Assembly: GCF_003843875.1 (NCBI RefSeq)
Contig: NZ_RKRF01000012.1
Location: forward strand, 1-64,000
DNA length: 64,000 nt
Direction of reading: 5' to 3'
DNA from: Aquisalibacillus elongatus
Lineage (GTDB): Bacteria > Bacillota > Bacilli > Bacillales > Alkalibacillaceae
Position numbers and translations under genes: made by a program. Under the pieces are notes generated by a model, which was given only the letters and a program-made list of their open reading frames with translations, had not been told where the DNA came from and did not search any database. The stretch's first letter is position 1. The number at the start of each line of letters is the position of its first letter. Of the stretch, positions 16,592 through 24,195 are shown piece after piece.

Positions 16592-17497
16592 GTGAGAATT
16601 TTAATAGCTGGTGGCACAGGTTTTGTCGGAAGTCGTTTAACGCAATTTTTTAAAGAACAAGGACATGAGATCTACATTCTTACTCGCAATCCACACGCGC
16701 AAGACTACCAAGAGCAAGTGTCCTACATCGAATGGTTAAGTCCTCACAGTCAGCCAGAAACGGAACTCGACGAAATAGATGTCTGTATAAACCTATCAGG
16801 TACATCGCTTAACAGTGGTCGATGGACCAATGTCAAAAAACAACAGATTCTAGAAAGTCGTATGATGACCACAAGAGAATTCATTCGAATTATGGGAGCA
16901 TTACCCCAAAAACCTAAGGTCTTCGTAAACGCATCAGCCATTGGGTTTTATGGTACATCAGAAGAACAAGTTTTTACAGAAGATACGATTGAACCAGGGC
17001 ATGACTTTTTAGCTGAAGTATGTTCTGTCTGGGAAACGGAAGCTCAAGAAGCTGAAGAATTAGGCATTCGAACCGTCTTTACCCGCTTCGGACTTATTTT
17101 AGATCGTCAAGAAGGCGCTCTGCCGAAAATCGCGCTTCCTTATCGCTTAATGGCAGGCGGTCGTTTAGGTAATGGCAAGCAGTGGATGTCCTGGATTCAT
17201 ATTGACGATGTAGTTGGTGCGATCGATTATATCATCCACCATGAGAAAATAGCTGGTCCTGTTAACCTCACAGCACCGCACCCGAAACGTAATCAAGACT
17301 TCGGCCGCACGCTTAGCTCAGTTTTTAAAAAACCACACTGGCTTCCTGCTCCATCTTTTGCCATTCGCACGATTTTAGGTGAAATGAGTATATTAATACT
17401 GAAAGGCCAGTACGTTTATCCAGAAAAATTAGATCAAAGTGGTTATTCGTTTAAACATCCGACACTCAAGGAAACTTTAGAAAATATTTACTCCTAA
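16592..17497 (+). CDS. yfhF: TIGR01777-family NAD-dependent epimerase (YfhF)
   Basis: This 301-residue extended SDR protein has GGTGFVG at 7-13, a short NASAIGFYG stretch near 110-118 in place of the canonical catalytic region, and the C-terminal DUF1731 domain (KPHWLPAPSFAIR... onward). In plants and cyanobacteria the family includes a cell-division-associated homologue, but the bacterial enzyme activity is unknown. The GTG start is fixed by AAGGAGGG 8 nt upstream. It diverges from recX. Its end is followed by the tRNA-like leader region. Confidence 0.87.
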   Translation: MRILIAGGTGFVGSRLTQFFKEQGHEIYILTRNPHAQDYQEQVSYIEWLSPHSQPETELDEIDVCINLSGTSLNSGRWTNVKKQQILESRMMTTREFIRIMGALPQKPKVFVNASAIGFYGTSEEQVFTEDTIEPGHDFLAEVCSVWETEAQEAEELGIRTVFTRFGLILDRQEGALPKIALPYRLMAGGRLGNGKQWMSWIHIDDVVGAIDYIIHHEKIAGPVNLTAPHPKRNQDFGRTLSSVFKKPHWLPAPSFAIRTILGEMSILILKGQYVYPEKLDQSGYSFKHPTLKETLENIYS

Positions 17498-17555
17498 AAA
17501 TAGGTCAAAAACCTATTTCCAAATGACTAAAAATATTGTATGATTTCTTTAGAAA

Positions 17556-17627
17556 TACAGGGAAGGCAAATGGTGCGCCACCGCTTGTGTCAAGCGGTTC
17601 TAGTGGGTTCGATTCCCACCCCGAATT
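17556..17627 (+). ncRNA. tRNA-like (pseudo-tRNA) element in the leader of a GNAT gene
   Basis: The 72-nt segment fits a tRNA cloverleaf in spacing. D arm: GGC/GCC around AAATGGTGC (17565-17579). Anticodon arm: CCGCT-TGTGTCA-AGCGG, exactly 17 nt (17581-17597). Variable loop: TTCTA. T arm: GTGGG-TTCGATT-CCCAC, fully canonical (17603-17619). The acceptor stem is broken: only GGG (17560-17562) pairs with CCC (17620-17622), U33 is replaced by G, and no CCA is encoded. It is therefore not a working tRNA. It could be a decayed tRNA or a tRNA-mimicking regulatory element; the downstream alternative hairpins favour regulation. Confidence 0.6.
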
Positions 17628-17659
17628 TTTGTGAGCAATTGATAAAAATTCGAGGGTGG
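17616..17659 (+). promoter_or_regulatory. hairpin mutually exclusive with the tRNA-like T arm
   Basis: CCACCC plus GAATTTTT (17616-17630) pairs with AAAAATTC plus GGGTGG (17644-17659). It uses the 3' strand of the T stem, so the T arm and this hairpin cannot both form. The freed GGGTG (17654-17658) and TCG (17660-17662) could instead pair with CGA (17688-17690) and CACCC (17694-17698), the 5' side of the terminator. Confidence 0.5.
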
Positions 17660-17691
17660 TCGTTCACCAACTGCGCGCCAGAACTTACGAC

Positions 17692-17719
17692 AACACCCTC
17701 ATTTAGGAGGGTGTTTTTT
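17692..17719 (+). terminator. attenuator-like terminator that also sequesters the ribosome binding site
   Basis: A perfect 9-bp stem AACACCCTC / GAGGGTGTT (17692-17700 with 17707-17715) is followed by T to 17719. The ATG of the GNAT gene starts at 17720, and its ribosome binding site AGGAGG (17705-17710) is inside the hairpin. Confidence 0.75.
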
Positions 17720-18271
17720 ATGCTTAAAAAAAGAGAATTACACGATGCCTCAGTTTTATTCCCGTTACTCAACCATGATGCGGTCAAACCATATGTACGC
17801 GAAAAAGCTGACACGATCGAAGAGTACTACTTTTTCCTTAACAAAATGCAAATACAAGAAGAAAGTGGCGAATTAATATCAAGAACTATTTTAGATGAGT
17901 GGGATACGCCGATTGGAGCAATCACGCTGTATGATATTCAAGAGAAGAAAGGTTTTCTGGCCACTTGGCTCGGCCAGACATACTTTGGTAAAGGCTATAA
18001 TCAATACGCCAAAGATTTATTTTTACGAGAATTGTTTATAGAAAAGGATATCGAAGTCGTGTTTTTGAAAGTAAACAAACGAAACGCAAGATCACTTCAT
18101 GCGATGAAAAAGATCGGGTACGCCGTAAACGCCAACGATCACTACCCGGCTATTTACCAACAAATAAATCAAGGTCCTAACCATTATGAATTATTCGCTA
18201 TTTATAAAGATGCGTTTTCATTTCATTTATACGAAACATCAAGTACTTTTGAAGATGAAATGGAAGCATAA
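17720..18271 (+). CDS. GNAT-family N-acetyltransferase under leader control
   Basis: This 183-residue protein is a RimJ/RimL-like GNAT. It has the N-terminal strand and helix region, a central PIGAITLYDI strand (about 65-74), the acetyl-CoA binding turn GQTYFGKGYNQYAK (about 88-101) and the N-x-R-S-x-x-x-M-x-K-x-G stretch (NARSLHAMKKIGY) typical of the family. The acceptor substrate is unknown. A longer frame runs back through the tRNA-like region, but the ATG at 17720 with AGGAGG 9 nt upstream is the sensible start. Its expression is likely controlled by the upstream structured leader. It converges with the next gene with no gap. Confidence 0.82.
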   Translation: MLKKRELHDASVLFPLLNHDAVKPYVREKADTIEEYYFFLNKMQIQEESGELISRTILDEWDTPIGAITLYDIQEKKGFLATWLGQTYFGKGYNQYAKDLFLRELFIEKDIEVVFLKVNKRNARSLHAMKKIGYAVNANDHYPAIYQQINQGPNHYELFAIYKDAFSFHLYETSSTFEDEMEA

Positions 18272-18646
18272 TTAATATTGACTCGAATTGATAATAGCAT
18301 CCAAGCCTAAGGGGTGGAGTTCTTCAGCCTCTGGGGCTTTATTTTTTTGCAGGACAATCTGGAGTTGTTCTAAAATCTCATAAACTCCGTTTACTTGATA
18401 GTAATACTGAGAATATAATCCGGATTCGTTTAAAGCTTTTTGTAGTTCAATGATTTCGTCTTTTAACTCAGGATCAAAGGATATCGCAATAATTTCATTT
18501 CTATATTCGTACATTTGTACTTTATTTTCTTCATAATAATCTTTCTTTATAAAGGTTGATCGATAACGAAGCACCATATTTAAAATTTTGTAAACAATCT
18601 TTGATTCAATGGTGTCATGGTGTATAAGCAATAAATCGCGGGTCAT
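18272..18646 (-). CDS. hypothetical protein
   Basis: This 124-residue soluble, acidic-to-neutral protein was not recognised. It has a helical N-terminal half (RDLLLIHHDTIESKIVYKILNMVLRYR) and a helix-rich C-terminal half (DEIIELQKALNESG; VYEILEQLQIVLQ), no signal peptide and no cysteine motif. A GGAGG ribosome binding site and 7-T spacer precede the ATG, so the gene is real. Its stop codon abuts that of the GNAT gene (18271/18272), a tail-to-tail arrangement without a terminator. Confidence 0.65.
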   Translation of the reverse strand: MTRDLLLIHHDTIESKIVYKILNMVLRYRSTFIKKDYYEENKVQMYEYRNEIIAISFDPELKDEIIELQKALNESGLYSQYYYQVNGVYEILEQLQIVLQKNKAPEAEELHPLGLDAIINSSQY

Positions 18647-18721
18647 AAAAAAACCTCCAAGTCATTAAAATCAGGATGCCAATAACTATTTATTAGATTA
18701 TAATAGTAGTAGGTTATGCGT

Positions 18722-18739
18722 TTAGGAATATTATCCTAA
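18722..18739. promoter_or_regulatory. inverted repeat in the divergent promoter region
   Basis: TTAGGA-N6-TCCTAA lies midway between the divergent gene starts at 18646 and 18818. It could be an operator for the exporter operon. No regulator is known. Confidence 0.3.
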
Positions 18740-18817
18740 TACTAATAAACTATTCCAAAAATTTCAATAGCAACTTAAATCACTTAAGTATATTTAATAG
18801 AAAGGTGGTCATAATAA

Positions 18818-19009
18818 ATGATAGACCAACAGTTACTTCTCATGTTGCTACCTTTAATAATCTTACAATCTATTCTATTAATCGTTGCCATCATAGATTT
18901 AATCCGAATCCAACAAACTAATGGTCCAAAATGGGTGTGGGCTTTGATTATCATCCTTATTAATATTATCGGACCTATTCTTTATTTTATTATCGGAAGG
19001 AGGCCATAA
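18818..19009 (+). CDS. PLDc_N-domain small membrane protein (YxlE-like)
   Basis: This 63-residue protein has two membrane helices (about 6-28 and 36-60) joined by a short basic loop, with the K-x-W-V-W-A-L and N-x-x-G-P-I-L-Y-F-x-x-G-R motif of the phospholipase-D-nuclease N-terminal (PLDc_N) family. In B. subtilis YxlE precedes the YxlFG ABC exporter in the sigY operon, and the same trio is present here. AAAGGTGG precedes the ATG. No sigma-Y or anti-sigma gene is present, so regulation differs. It is probably an accessory subunit of the exporter. Confidence 0.8.
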   Translation: MIDQQLLLMLLPLIILQSILLIVAIIDLIRIQQTNGPKWVWALIIILINIIGPILYFIIGRRP

Positions 19010-19011
19010 AT

Positions 19012-19920
19012 TTGGCTTTACTTGATGCAAATCATTTAACAAAGACATATAAAAATGTAAATGCGATTCAAGATGTATCATTTTCATTAGAGCACGGAAA
19101 ATGTGTCGCCCTACTCGGCCCCAACGGCTCTGGGAAAACGACGACGTTAAGAATGCTAGCAGGATTTATTAAACCGACAAGCGGAGATATCGCGTTTGAT
19201 CAAGACAGTCTGACAAAGGACTTTAGAAATTTTGTAGGCTACTTGCCACAGTTTCCAGTTTTTCATAATTGGATGACTGGTAAAGAGTTTCTAATCTATG
19301 TTGGTCAACTGGCAAAACTGTCAAAAGATGAAGCGATTAAACGAGCGGACGAACTATTAGAGTTAGTTAATTTAAAAGAAGTACGTAAATTAAAAATCTC
19401 AAAATATTCTGGTGGGATGAAGCAACGCCTCGGGATTGCACAAGCATTAATCCACGCACCTAAACTCATTATACTAGATGAACCAGCATCAGCTTTGGAT
19501 CCCATTGGGCGGCGCGAAGTTTTAAATCTTATGAGGGAACTTAAAAAAGATGCTACGATTTTATTTTCAACACATATTTTGAATGATGCTGAAGAAGTCA
19601 GTGATGAAATTTTGTTACTTAACGAAGGCCATATTATTGAACAAGGTAGTATGCATGAGCTCGAATCTGTCCAAAACACCGTAACGTTAAAACTAGCATT
19701 TTCTGAAGAGCCTAAGTTTATCGAAGATCGCTTAAAAGAGATTGAATCCGTCTTTAAAGTTAATCAAATTGACAAGGATTATTTACTTACTGTTCATGAT
19801 CTACAAACGGCTAGAAAGCAATTATTAGAAGTCGTCTATCAAGAAAACTGGCAGCTTACAAAGTTCGAAGTCGCTAAGACGTCGCTTGAGGATTTATTTA
19901 TGAAGGCGGTGAAGAAATAA
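19012..19920 (+). CDS. ABC transporter ATP-binding protein (YxlF-like)
   Basis: This 302-residue ABC-2-type ATPase has Walker A GPNGSGKTT (36-44), signature YSGGMKQRLG (about 133-142), Walker B LIILDEPASALDP (about 153-165) and a switch His in STHIL (about 189), then an about 85-residue C-terminal extension. It energises export by the downstream permease. The start is TTG with AAGGAGG 8 nt upstream, 2 nt after the PLDc_N gene. It overlaps the permease gene by one base, so the three genes form a translationally coupled operon. Confidence 0.9.
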   Translation: MALLDANHLTKTYKNVNAIQDVSFSLEHGKCVALLGPNGSGKTTTLRMLAGFIKPTSGDIAFDQDSLTKDFRNFVGYLPQFPVFHNWMTGKEFLIYVGQLAKLSKDEAIKRADELLELVNLKEVRKLKISKYSGGMKQRLGIAQALIHAPKLIILDEPASALDPIGRREVLNLMRELKKDATILFSTHILNDAEEVSDEILLLNEGHIIEQGSMHELESVQNTVTLKLAFSEEPKFIEDRLKEIESVFKVNQIDKDYLLTVHDLQTARKQLLEVVYQENWQLTKFEVAKTSLEDLFMKAVKK

Positions 19921-20690
19921 TGCAATGGTTTGTCATTCTAAAAAAAGAAATTCTAGAAAACTGGCGGAATTTTAAGTGGGTTTGGGTTCCAATTGTATTT
20001 ATCATATTTGCCGTTATGGACCCTCTAACGACTTATTACCTTCCTAAAATCATGGATGCTGTTGGTGGTGTGCCGGAAGGATCTATTATTGATATTCCGA
20101 TGCCAGGAGCCGTTGAAGCCATGATGATGAGTTTTGGAGAGCTAAGTCTATTAGGTGTGCTCATCACCGTTGTCATCGCAATGGGAGTCATTTCCGGTGA
20201 GATGAAAAGTGGCGTGTATGAACTAATCATGTCCAAACCTGTAAAATATTCAAATTATATTACTGCCAAGTTCGCATCCGTGGTCTTATTAATCTTACTA
20301 TCGCTTATCTTGGCATTAATCACAGGTTGGTATTACGTGTTGATTTTATTCGGTGATATTGCTTTTACAGCATTACTCACTAGCATCGCTTTTTATGGTT
20401 GTTATTTCTTATTAATCATCGGGATTGTACTGATGGTTAATACTTGGGTTCAGTCGCCTGGTGTTGTTGCATTTTTATCGATAATCTTTATTATTGCGCT
20501 CAATGCCTTAACGAGTATTTACGGCCATATTTTCACTTGGAGTCCTGCGCTATTGTCTGATTATATTCAGGTGTATTTAGCCTCTGGTGAACTCGTCAGT
20601 GAAATATGGTATTCAGCTCTGGTTGCCCTTTTATTCACTTACTTATGCTTACAATTCGCGATTTTAACTTTAAAAAATCGCGCGGTTTAA
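19920..20690 (+). CDS. ABC-2 type permease (YxlG-like)
   Basis: This 256-residue integral membrane protein has six predicted helices, the first at about 18-35 after an amphipathic KKEILENWRNFKW segment, as usual for ABC-2 permeases. The ATG overlaps the last base of the ATPase stop codon (TAATG). Together with the ATPase and the PLDc_N protein it forms an exporter of unknown substrate; YxlFG in B. subtilis is part of the sigma-Y operon. A strong terminator follows. Confidence 0.85.
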   Translation: MQWFVILKKEILENWRNFKWVWVPIVFIIFAVMDPLTTYYLPKIMDAVGGVPEGSIIDIPMPGAVEAMMMSFGELSLLGVLITVVIAMGVISGEMKSGVYELIMSKPVKYSNYITAKFASVVLLILLSLILALITGWYYVLILFGDIAFTALLTSIAFYGCYFLLIIGIVLMVNTWVQSPGVVAFLSIIFIIALNALTSIYGHIFTWSPALLSDYIQVYLASGELVSEIWYSALVALLFTYLCLQFAILTLKNRAV

Positions 20691-20698
20691 TACTAAAG

Positions 20699-20733
20699 GG
20701 AGCTGCCAATGTTTAATTGGTGGCTCCTTTTTT
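20699..20733 (+). terminator. terminator of the yxlEFG-like operon
   Basis: GGAGCTGCCAAT (20699-20710) pairs with ATTGGTGGCTCC (20716-20727) through two wobble pairs, then six T follow. Confidence 0.85.
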
Positions 20734-20744
20734 ACATTTCATGT

Positions 20745-20870
20745 GTTCTAATGATTGTTTATCGGTTTTCTTTTAACATTTAAACGTTTTCTTCTATCGT
20801 TTGAAGGTTTTCTTCTTTCATTTAGAGGATTTCTATTAACAATTAGGCCGTTCTTTTTTGTGTTTAGCCT
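20745..20870. repeat. array 2 of 21-bp degenerate tandem repeats (divergent type)
   Basis: On the plus strand successive units start with GTTTTCTT or close variants at 20765, 20786, 20807, 20828 and 20850, with a degenerate one near 20745. Units are 21 bp (one of 22). Read on the minus strand they carry AATAGAA or GATAGAAG cores like the other arrays. It lies between convergent operons. Confidence 0.65.
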
Positions 20871-20878
20871 AAAACAAA

Positions 20879-20900
20879 ACCTCAGTTCATCAACTGAGGT
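20879..20900 (-). terminator. terminator of the pilus operon
   Basis: A perfect 9-bp stem ACCTCAGTT / AACTGAGGT with a 4-nt loop is followed on the minus strand by TTTGTTTT, just after pilO. Confidence 0.85.
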
Positions 20901-20908
20901 CTCCTAAT

Positions 20909-21436
20909 TTATTCAAATTCTTTAGCAAACGTCCTAAACTCTGTCTGAAACGATACCGAGTCCGCTCTTACTTGAACATTCAAAGAACTGAAATCAAAAT
21001 AGCGATCTTGTGACTCTAAATATTCAATAAATGAATTAAGCTCATCTAAATTGGATGATTCACCGTTAATCTCCATTCTTAATTGTTGTAACTCTTCTCC
21101 AGCAGCGTTAGTTGTTCCTTGGTCTAAATAACGATAACTACTGACAGTTGTATTTGACCCCTCCGACGCTCCATTTATTAGTCGAATAATTTCATCCTCT
21201 TCTAATGATGAAGGAATTTGCTCATGAACACTTGCCACTGATAAGGCTTGGTCATTTTTTTCTAATTCTCCGGCTAATGTTTCATGTTTTTGTTTCTCTA
21301 ACTTTAAAGCTTGCTCCTGGCTTTCTAGCTCATCACTCATTGGTTTTAACAATAAAAAATATAAAGCTACAGCACTTAACACAAGTACGACAAGCCATAG
21401 ACTCGAAATTTTGACCTGCTTTTGCGAAAGTTTCAT
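20909..21436 (-). CDS. pilO: type IV pilus alignment-complex protein PilO
   Basis: This 175-residue bitopic protein has one membrane helix (about 12-32), then a coiled coil (about 34-70) and a small alpha/beta domain, the PilO layout. PilO pairs with PilN at the outer face of the membrane and links PilM to the pilus base. The ATG overlaps the pilN stop by four bases (ATGA), so translation is coupled. It is last in the operon, followed by a terminator. Sequence similarity within this family is weak; the call rests on order and topology. Confidence 0.78.
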   Translation of the reverse strand: MKLSQKQVKISSLWLVVLVLSAVALYFLLLKPMSDELESQEQALKLEKQKHETLAGELEKNDQALSVASVHEQIPSSLEEDEIIRLINGASEGSNTTVSSYRYLDQGTTNAAGEELQQLRMEINGESSNLDELNSFIEYLESQDRYFDFSSLNVQVRADSVSFQTEFRTFAKEFE

Positions 21437-21975
21437 GATTCATCTCCCTCCTCGGCTATTGGGAGTTGAACCGTATAATTAGTCGTAAAATAATCCTCGG
21501 ATTCTACAAAATTAATCGTATGGATTGTCACGGATTCAAATGACTCTGATTCTCTCAAAGCCTGATAGTATTCAACCGCCTGTTCATTCGTATTCGTCTG
21601 AATCGTTAGATCGATGTGTGAATCATTATATTGAAAGGCATTAAGCGAACCTTGTCTCGGCAAATGATTTAAAGCCTTTTCTAGTACCGATGATAGAGAT
21701 GTATTATGCACCTGCAAATCTTCTAAAATTTCTTGAACAGCCCTTGTTTGTTGTTGTTCAGCATCGCCTTCAAATTCAGATATAATGGCTTGATTAACCT
21801 CTTGCTGTTGATTGAGCTCACCTTCAACTCGCTGTAAATCTTGATGATTTAGCCAGTATAATAAAGCACTAGACCCAATCAAAAGAAGTGTTAACAACGT
21901 TAATGATACATATACAAATAAAGCCTTATAGTTTCGTTTTTCTTTTTTGGGCATTAAATTGATGTCAACTAACAT
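21433..21975 (-). CDS. pilN: type IV pilus alignment-complex protein PilN
   Basis: This 180-residue bitopic protein begins MLVDINLMPKKE; the INLxP segment is the short cytoplasmic peptide with which PilN binds PilM. A membrane helix follows (about 22-44), then a coiled coil and an alpha/beta domain. The start codon is adjacent to the pilM stop codon and its ribosome binding site lies within pilM. It is part of the minus-strand pilBC-pilin-pilDMNO operon. Confidence 0.85.
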   Translation of the reverse strand: MLVDINLMPKKEKRNYKALFVYVSLTLLTLLLIGSSALLYWLNHQDLQRVEGELNQQQEVNQAIISEFEGDAEQQQTRAVQEILEDLQVHNTSLSSVLEKALNHLPRQGSLNAFQYNDSHIDLTIQTNTNEQAVEYYQALRESESFESVTIHTINFVESEDYFTTNYTVQLPIAEEGDES

Positions 21976-22935
21976 TTAACTTCCATCCTTCATGGCTAAT
22001 CCATACACGTTATAATATTTTTCTTCCATTTCAATGCCTTTCGGACCGCTCATATCCTCATTCGGAATCGTTACAACTTCAAGGTCCGTCCGATCCGACA
22101 GTTTCTGAACAACCTCACCTAAATAAGGATGATCCCCAACAATCGCCATCTTCGTAAAAGCTTGTTGACCATTGTTCATCGAATACTGATAAAAACGCTC
22201 AACCCGCTCAATTTCTGTGCGAATCTCATCAAACTCTAAGAAAACTTCATCTCTATTAAAATCGTTTTTAGTCATCGTAGCGCCAAAAGTTACGTTCTCA
22301 TCCGTGGAACTCAACTGAATCTGTTGTAAAAAGATCGGCGCATGTTGTTCAAATGCACTGAAAACGACATTTTTAGCGGTATACTGAATAAACAGCGTGT
22401 GGTCTTCTTCGTTAATCAGCCCTCGATGGTAAAAAAGACGATAATAGTTCAGTGGAGATATATCCACCGCTACCACTTTCATTTTTTGATCTTCAAGCTG
22501 GTCAATGATTGGCTGAACTAGCTTTTCACACGTTGAAATAATACTAATGTCTTGTTGAACATCGTTTTGATTAAGCCATACCGTTTCGAACAACGGCTTT
22601 TGAAAAGGCAAATGGATAGTTTCGCCTAATTGAAACTGCACATAACGATTAATATCTTCCCGATTAACATTCGATGGGATAGACTGTTTGCGAATAATAA
22701 CTAATGCATCAGGCAACGTTAATCGAACCGATTTACGTTTAAGTCGCCATTTCTTAACACAAGTTCTAAGGATCTTAACAAACTCATCTGGTTTTTCAAT
22801 AATACCGCTATCTATGATGCCACTTGGAATGAAATGTTCCCCAATCCGTAAAACGTGACTAGGGTTTTTAGGGTGGCTTTCGGTAAAGCGGATGACATAA
22901 TCTTTTATTTCGAGATTCACAATTCCTTTACTCAT
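21976..22935 (-). CDS. pilM: type IV pilus assembly ATPase-fold protein PilM
   Basis: This 319-residue cytoplasmic protein is an actin/FtsA-fold PilM. It starts with the phosphate-loop-like strand pair (GIVNLEIKDYVIRFTE) and contains the PDALVIIRKQSIPSNVNREDINRYVQFQL region, where PilM proteins carry the domain that meets PilN. The second nucleotide-binding strand is VVAVDISPLNYYRLF (about 168-182). It is somewhat shorter and more divergent than proteobacterial PilM (about 350). GGGTGG precedes the ATG; it lies between pilD and pilN. Confidence 0.82.
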   Translation of the reverse strand: MSKGIVNLEIKDYVIRFTESHPKNPSHVLRIGEHFIPSGIIDSGIIEKPDEFVKILRTCVKKWRLKRKSVRLTLPDALVIIRKQSIPSNVNREDINRYVQFQLGETIHLPFQKPLFETVWLNQNDVQQDISIISTCEKLVQPIIDQLEDQKMKVVAVDISPLNYYRLFYHRGLINEEDHTLFIQYTAKNVVFSAFEQHAPIFLQQIQLSSTDENVTFGATMTKNDFNRDEVFLEFDEIRTEIERVERFYQYSMNNGQQAFTKMAIVGDHPYLGEVVQKLSDRTDLEVVTIPNEDMSGPKGIEMEEKYYNVYGLAMKDGS

Positions 22936-22945
22936 CTAACCACCC

Positions 22946-23701
22946 TCACAACAATAATGTTTGAATATACCATTCGACAATTGACTCTTGAAAAAAATAA
23001 ACAATAATGGCAGCTGCTGCAATAAACGGACCAAAGGCAAATGGAACTCCTTTTTTAACTTTGCCAAAAGCCATCAATAAGAGCCCGACAAAAGACCCTA
23101 ATAATGCCGCAATAAATAACGTCATCAACGTTCCGCTAAGGCCTAACACAAGGCCAATGACACCAAATAACTTAATGTCACCGCCACCCATTCCACCTTT
23201 ACTCACAAGTGCGATCAACAGTAATAACGTAAAACCAACAATACCACCTAAAAAGGCATCATACCATGGCTCCGTTTGGATGAAAGTACGTAGCAGAATT
23301 AAAATAATTACAAAAAATAATAAAATACGATTAGGAATTAACTGATAATGAACATCCGTAATCGTAATAATAACTAGTAAACTAACAAACACCCAGGCAA
23401 CGATTAGCTCCCACTGAAAGCCCAGTTGCTGAAACGACAATACAAATAACAACGCCGTTATGAGTTCAAACAGAGGATACAACGGCGAAATAGTCGTTTG
23501 GCAATGTCGACACGCGCCTCTTTGAATGATATAAGAAACCACAGGAATTAGCTCGTAAGCCCGAAGCCGATGCTGACAATTCGGACAATGAGACGGCGGA
23601 CTTACGATGGATTGTATCATCGGAACCCTGATGCCGACGACGTTATAGAAGGAGCCTAGGATTAGGCCGAGTATTACAATGTATAGATAAATGAAGGTCA
23701 C
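22946..23701 (-). CDS. pilD: prepilin peptidase (PilD/ComC family)
   Basis: This 251-residue polytopic aspartyl protease cleaves and N-methylates prepilins. The N-terminal cytoplasmic domain has two CxxC pairs (CPNC about 39-42 and CRHC about 64-67) typical of the bifunctional enzyme. The catalytic aspartates are in ITDVHYQLIPN (about 126) and GMGGGDIKLFG (about 182), the GxGD motif. About seven to eight membrane helices are predicted. The start is a GTG with AGAAGG upstream. It lies inside the pilus operon and should process the major pilin and the divergently encoded minor pilins. Confidence 0.92.
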   Translation of the reverse strand: MTFIYLYIVILGLILGSFYNVVGIRVPMIQSIVSPPSHCPNCQHRLRAYELIPVVSYIIQRGACRHCQTTISPLYPLFELITALLFVLSFQQLGFQWELIVAWVFVSLLVIITITDVHYQLIPNRILLFFVIILILLRTFIQTEPWYDAFLGGIVGFTLLLLIALVSKGGMGGGDIKLFGVIGLVLGLSGTLMTLFIAALLGSFVGLLLMAFGKVKKGVPFAFGPFIAAAAIIVYFFQESIVEWYIQTLLL

Positions 23702-23724
23702 GTTAGTTCAATCCTTCTTATAAA

Positions 23725-24168
23725 TTATGAAGTTGGTTCAACATCATCGTTAACAGTTACATTATTAGCAACATCGTTAATATCCTTAATAGTTGCATTT
23801 CCAAGAACAACTTGCACTCGATCTATTTGACCTGAACCATCAATTTTGTACTCGCCTGAGTCTAAAATAACTTTAGCTCCATCACTCCAAGCGACACCCT
23901 CATTATCATCAACATAATCCTCATCACGCAATTCTTCTAATGTCACCCCATCACTATCAATACCTTCCGTCACTTCATACATCTCCGCTGCATTGATATA
24001 GTTAATTGCTGATGATTTAATACTATCTGCTTTCGAATCACTAATAATTCCTGCAATGGCTGGAACAGCAATTAAAGCAATGATTCCTAAAATAATAATA
24101 ACCGCTAGTAGCTCAATGAGCGTAACACCTTTCTGCTTCTTTAATAGGTTTTGCACCTTCTTCATCAT
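23725..24168 (-). CDS. major type IV prepilin
   Basis: This 147-residue protein has a short basic leader ending in QKG, cleavage before VTLIELLAVIIILG, with the conserved Glu5 and a 20-residue hydrophobic N-terminal helix. The C-terminal domain (about 40-147) is acidic, with no cysteines. It is the only prepilin in the minus-strand operon and lies between pilC and pilD, so it is likely the major subunit. The acidic surface fits a protein exported by a salt-adapted organism, though this is only suggestive. GGGGAGAG precedes the ATG. Confidence 0.9.
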   Translation of the reverse strand: MMKKVQNLLKKQKGVTLIELLAVIIILGIIALIAVPAIAGIISDSKADSIKSSAINYINAAEMYEVTEGIDSDGVTLEELRDEDYVDDNEGVAWSDGAKVILDSGEYKIDGSGQIDRVQVVLGNATIKDINDVANNVTVNDDVEPTS

Positions 24169-24195
24169 ATAAACTCTCTCCCCTTTTATAAAAAA

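Noticed and set aside
17556-17627. A functional tRNA gene
   Set aside because: The acceptor stem has only three pairs, U33 is G, the would-be anticodon loop is atypical and there is no CCA. It is called a tRNA-like element instead.
17603-17627. 3' end of a tmRNA (T arm of similar sequence)
   Set aside because: No tag reading frame, no pseudoknots and no 5' partner were found; the downstream sequence is a regulatory leader.
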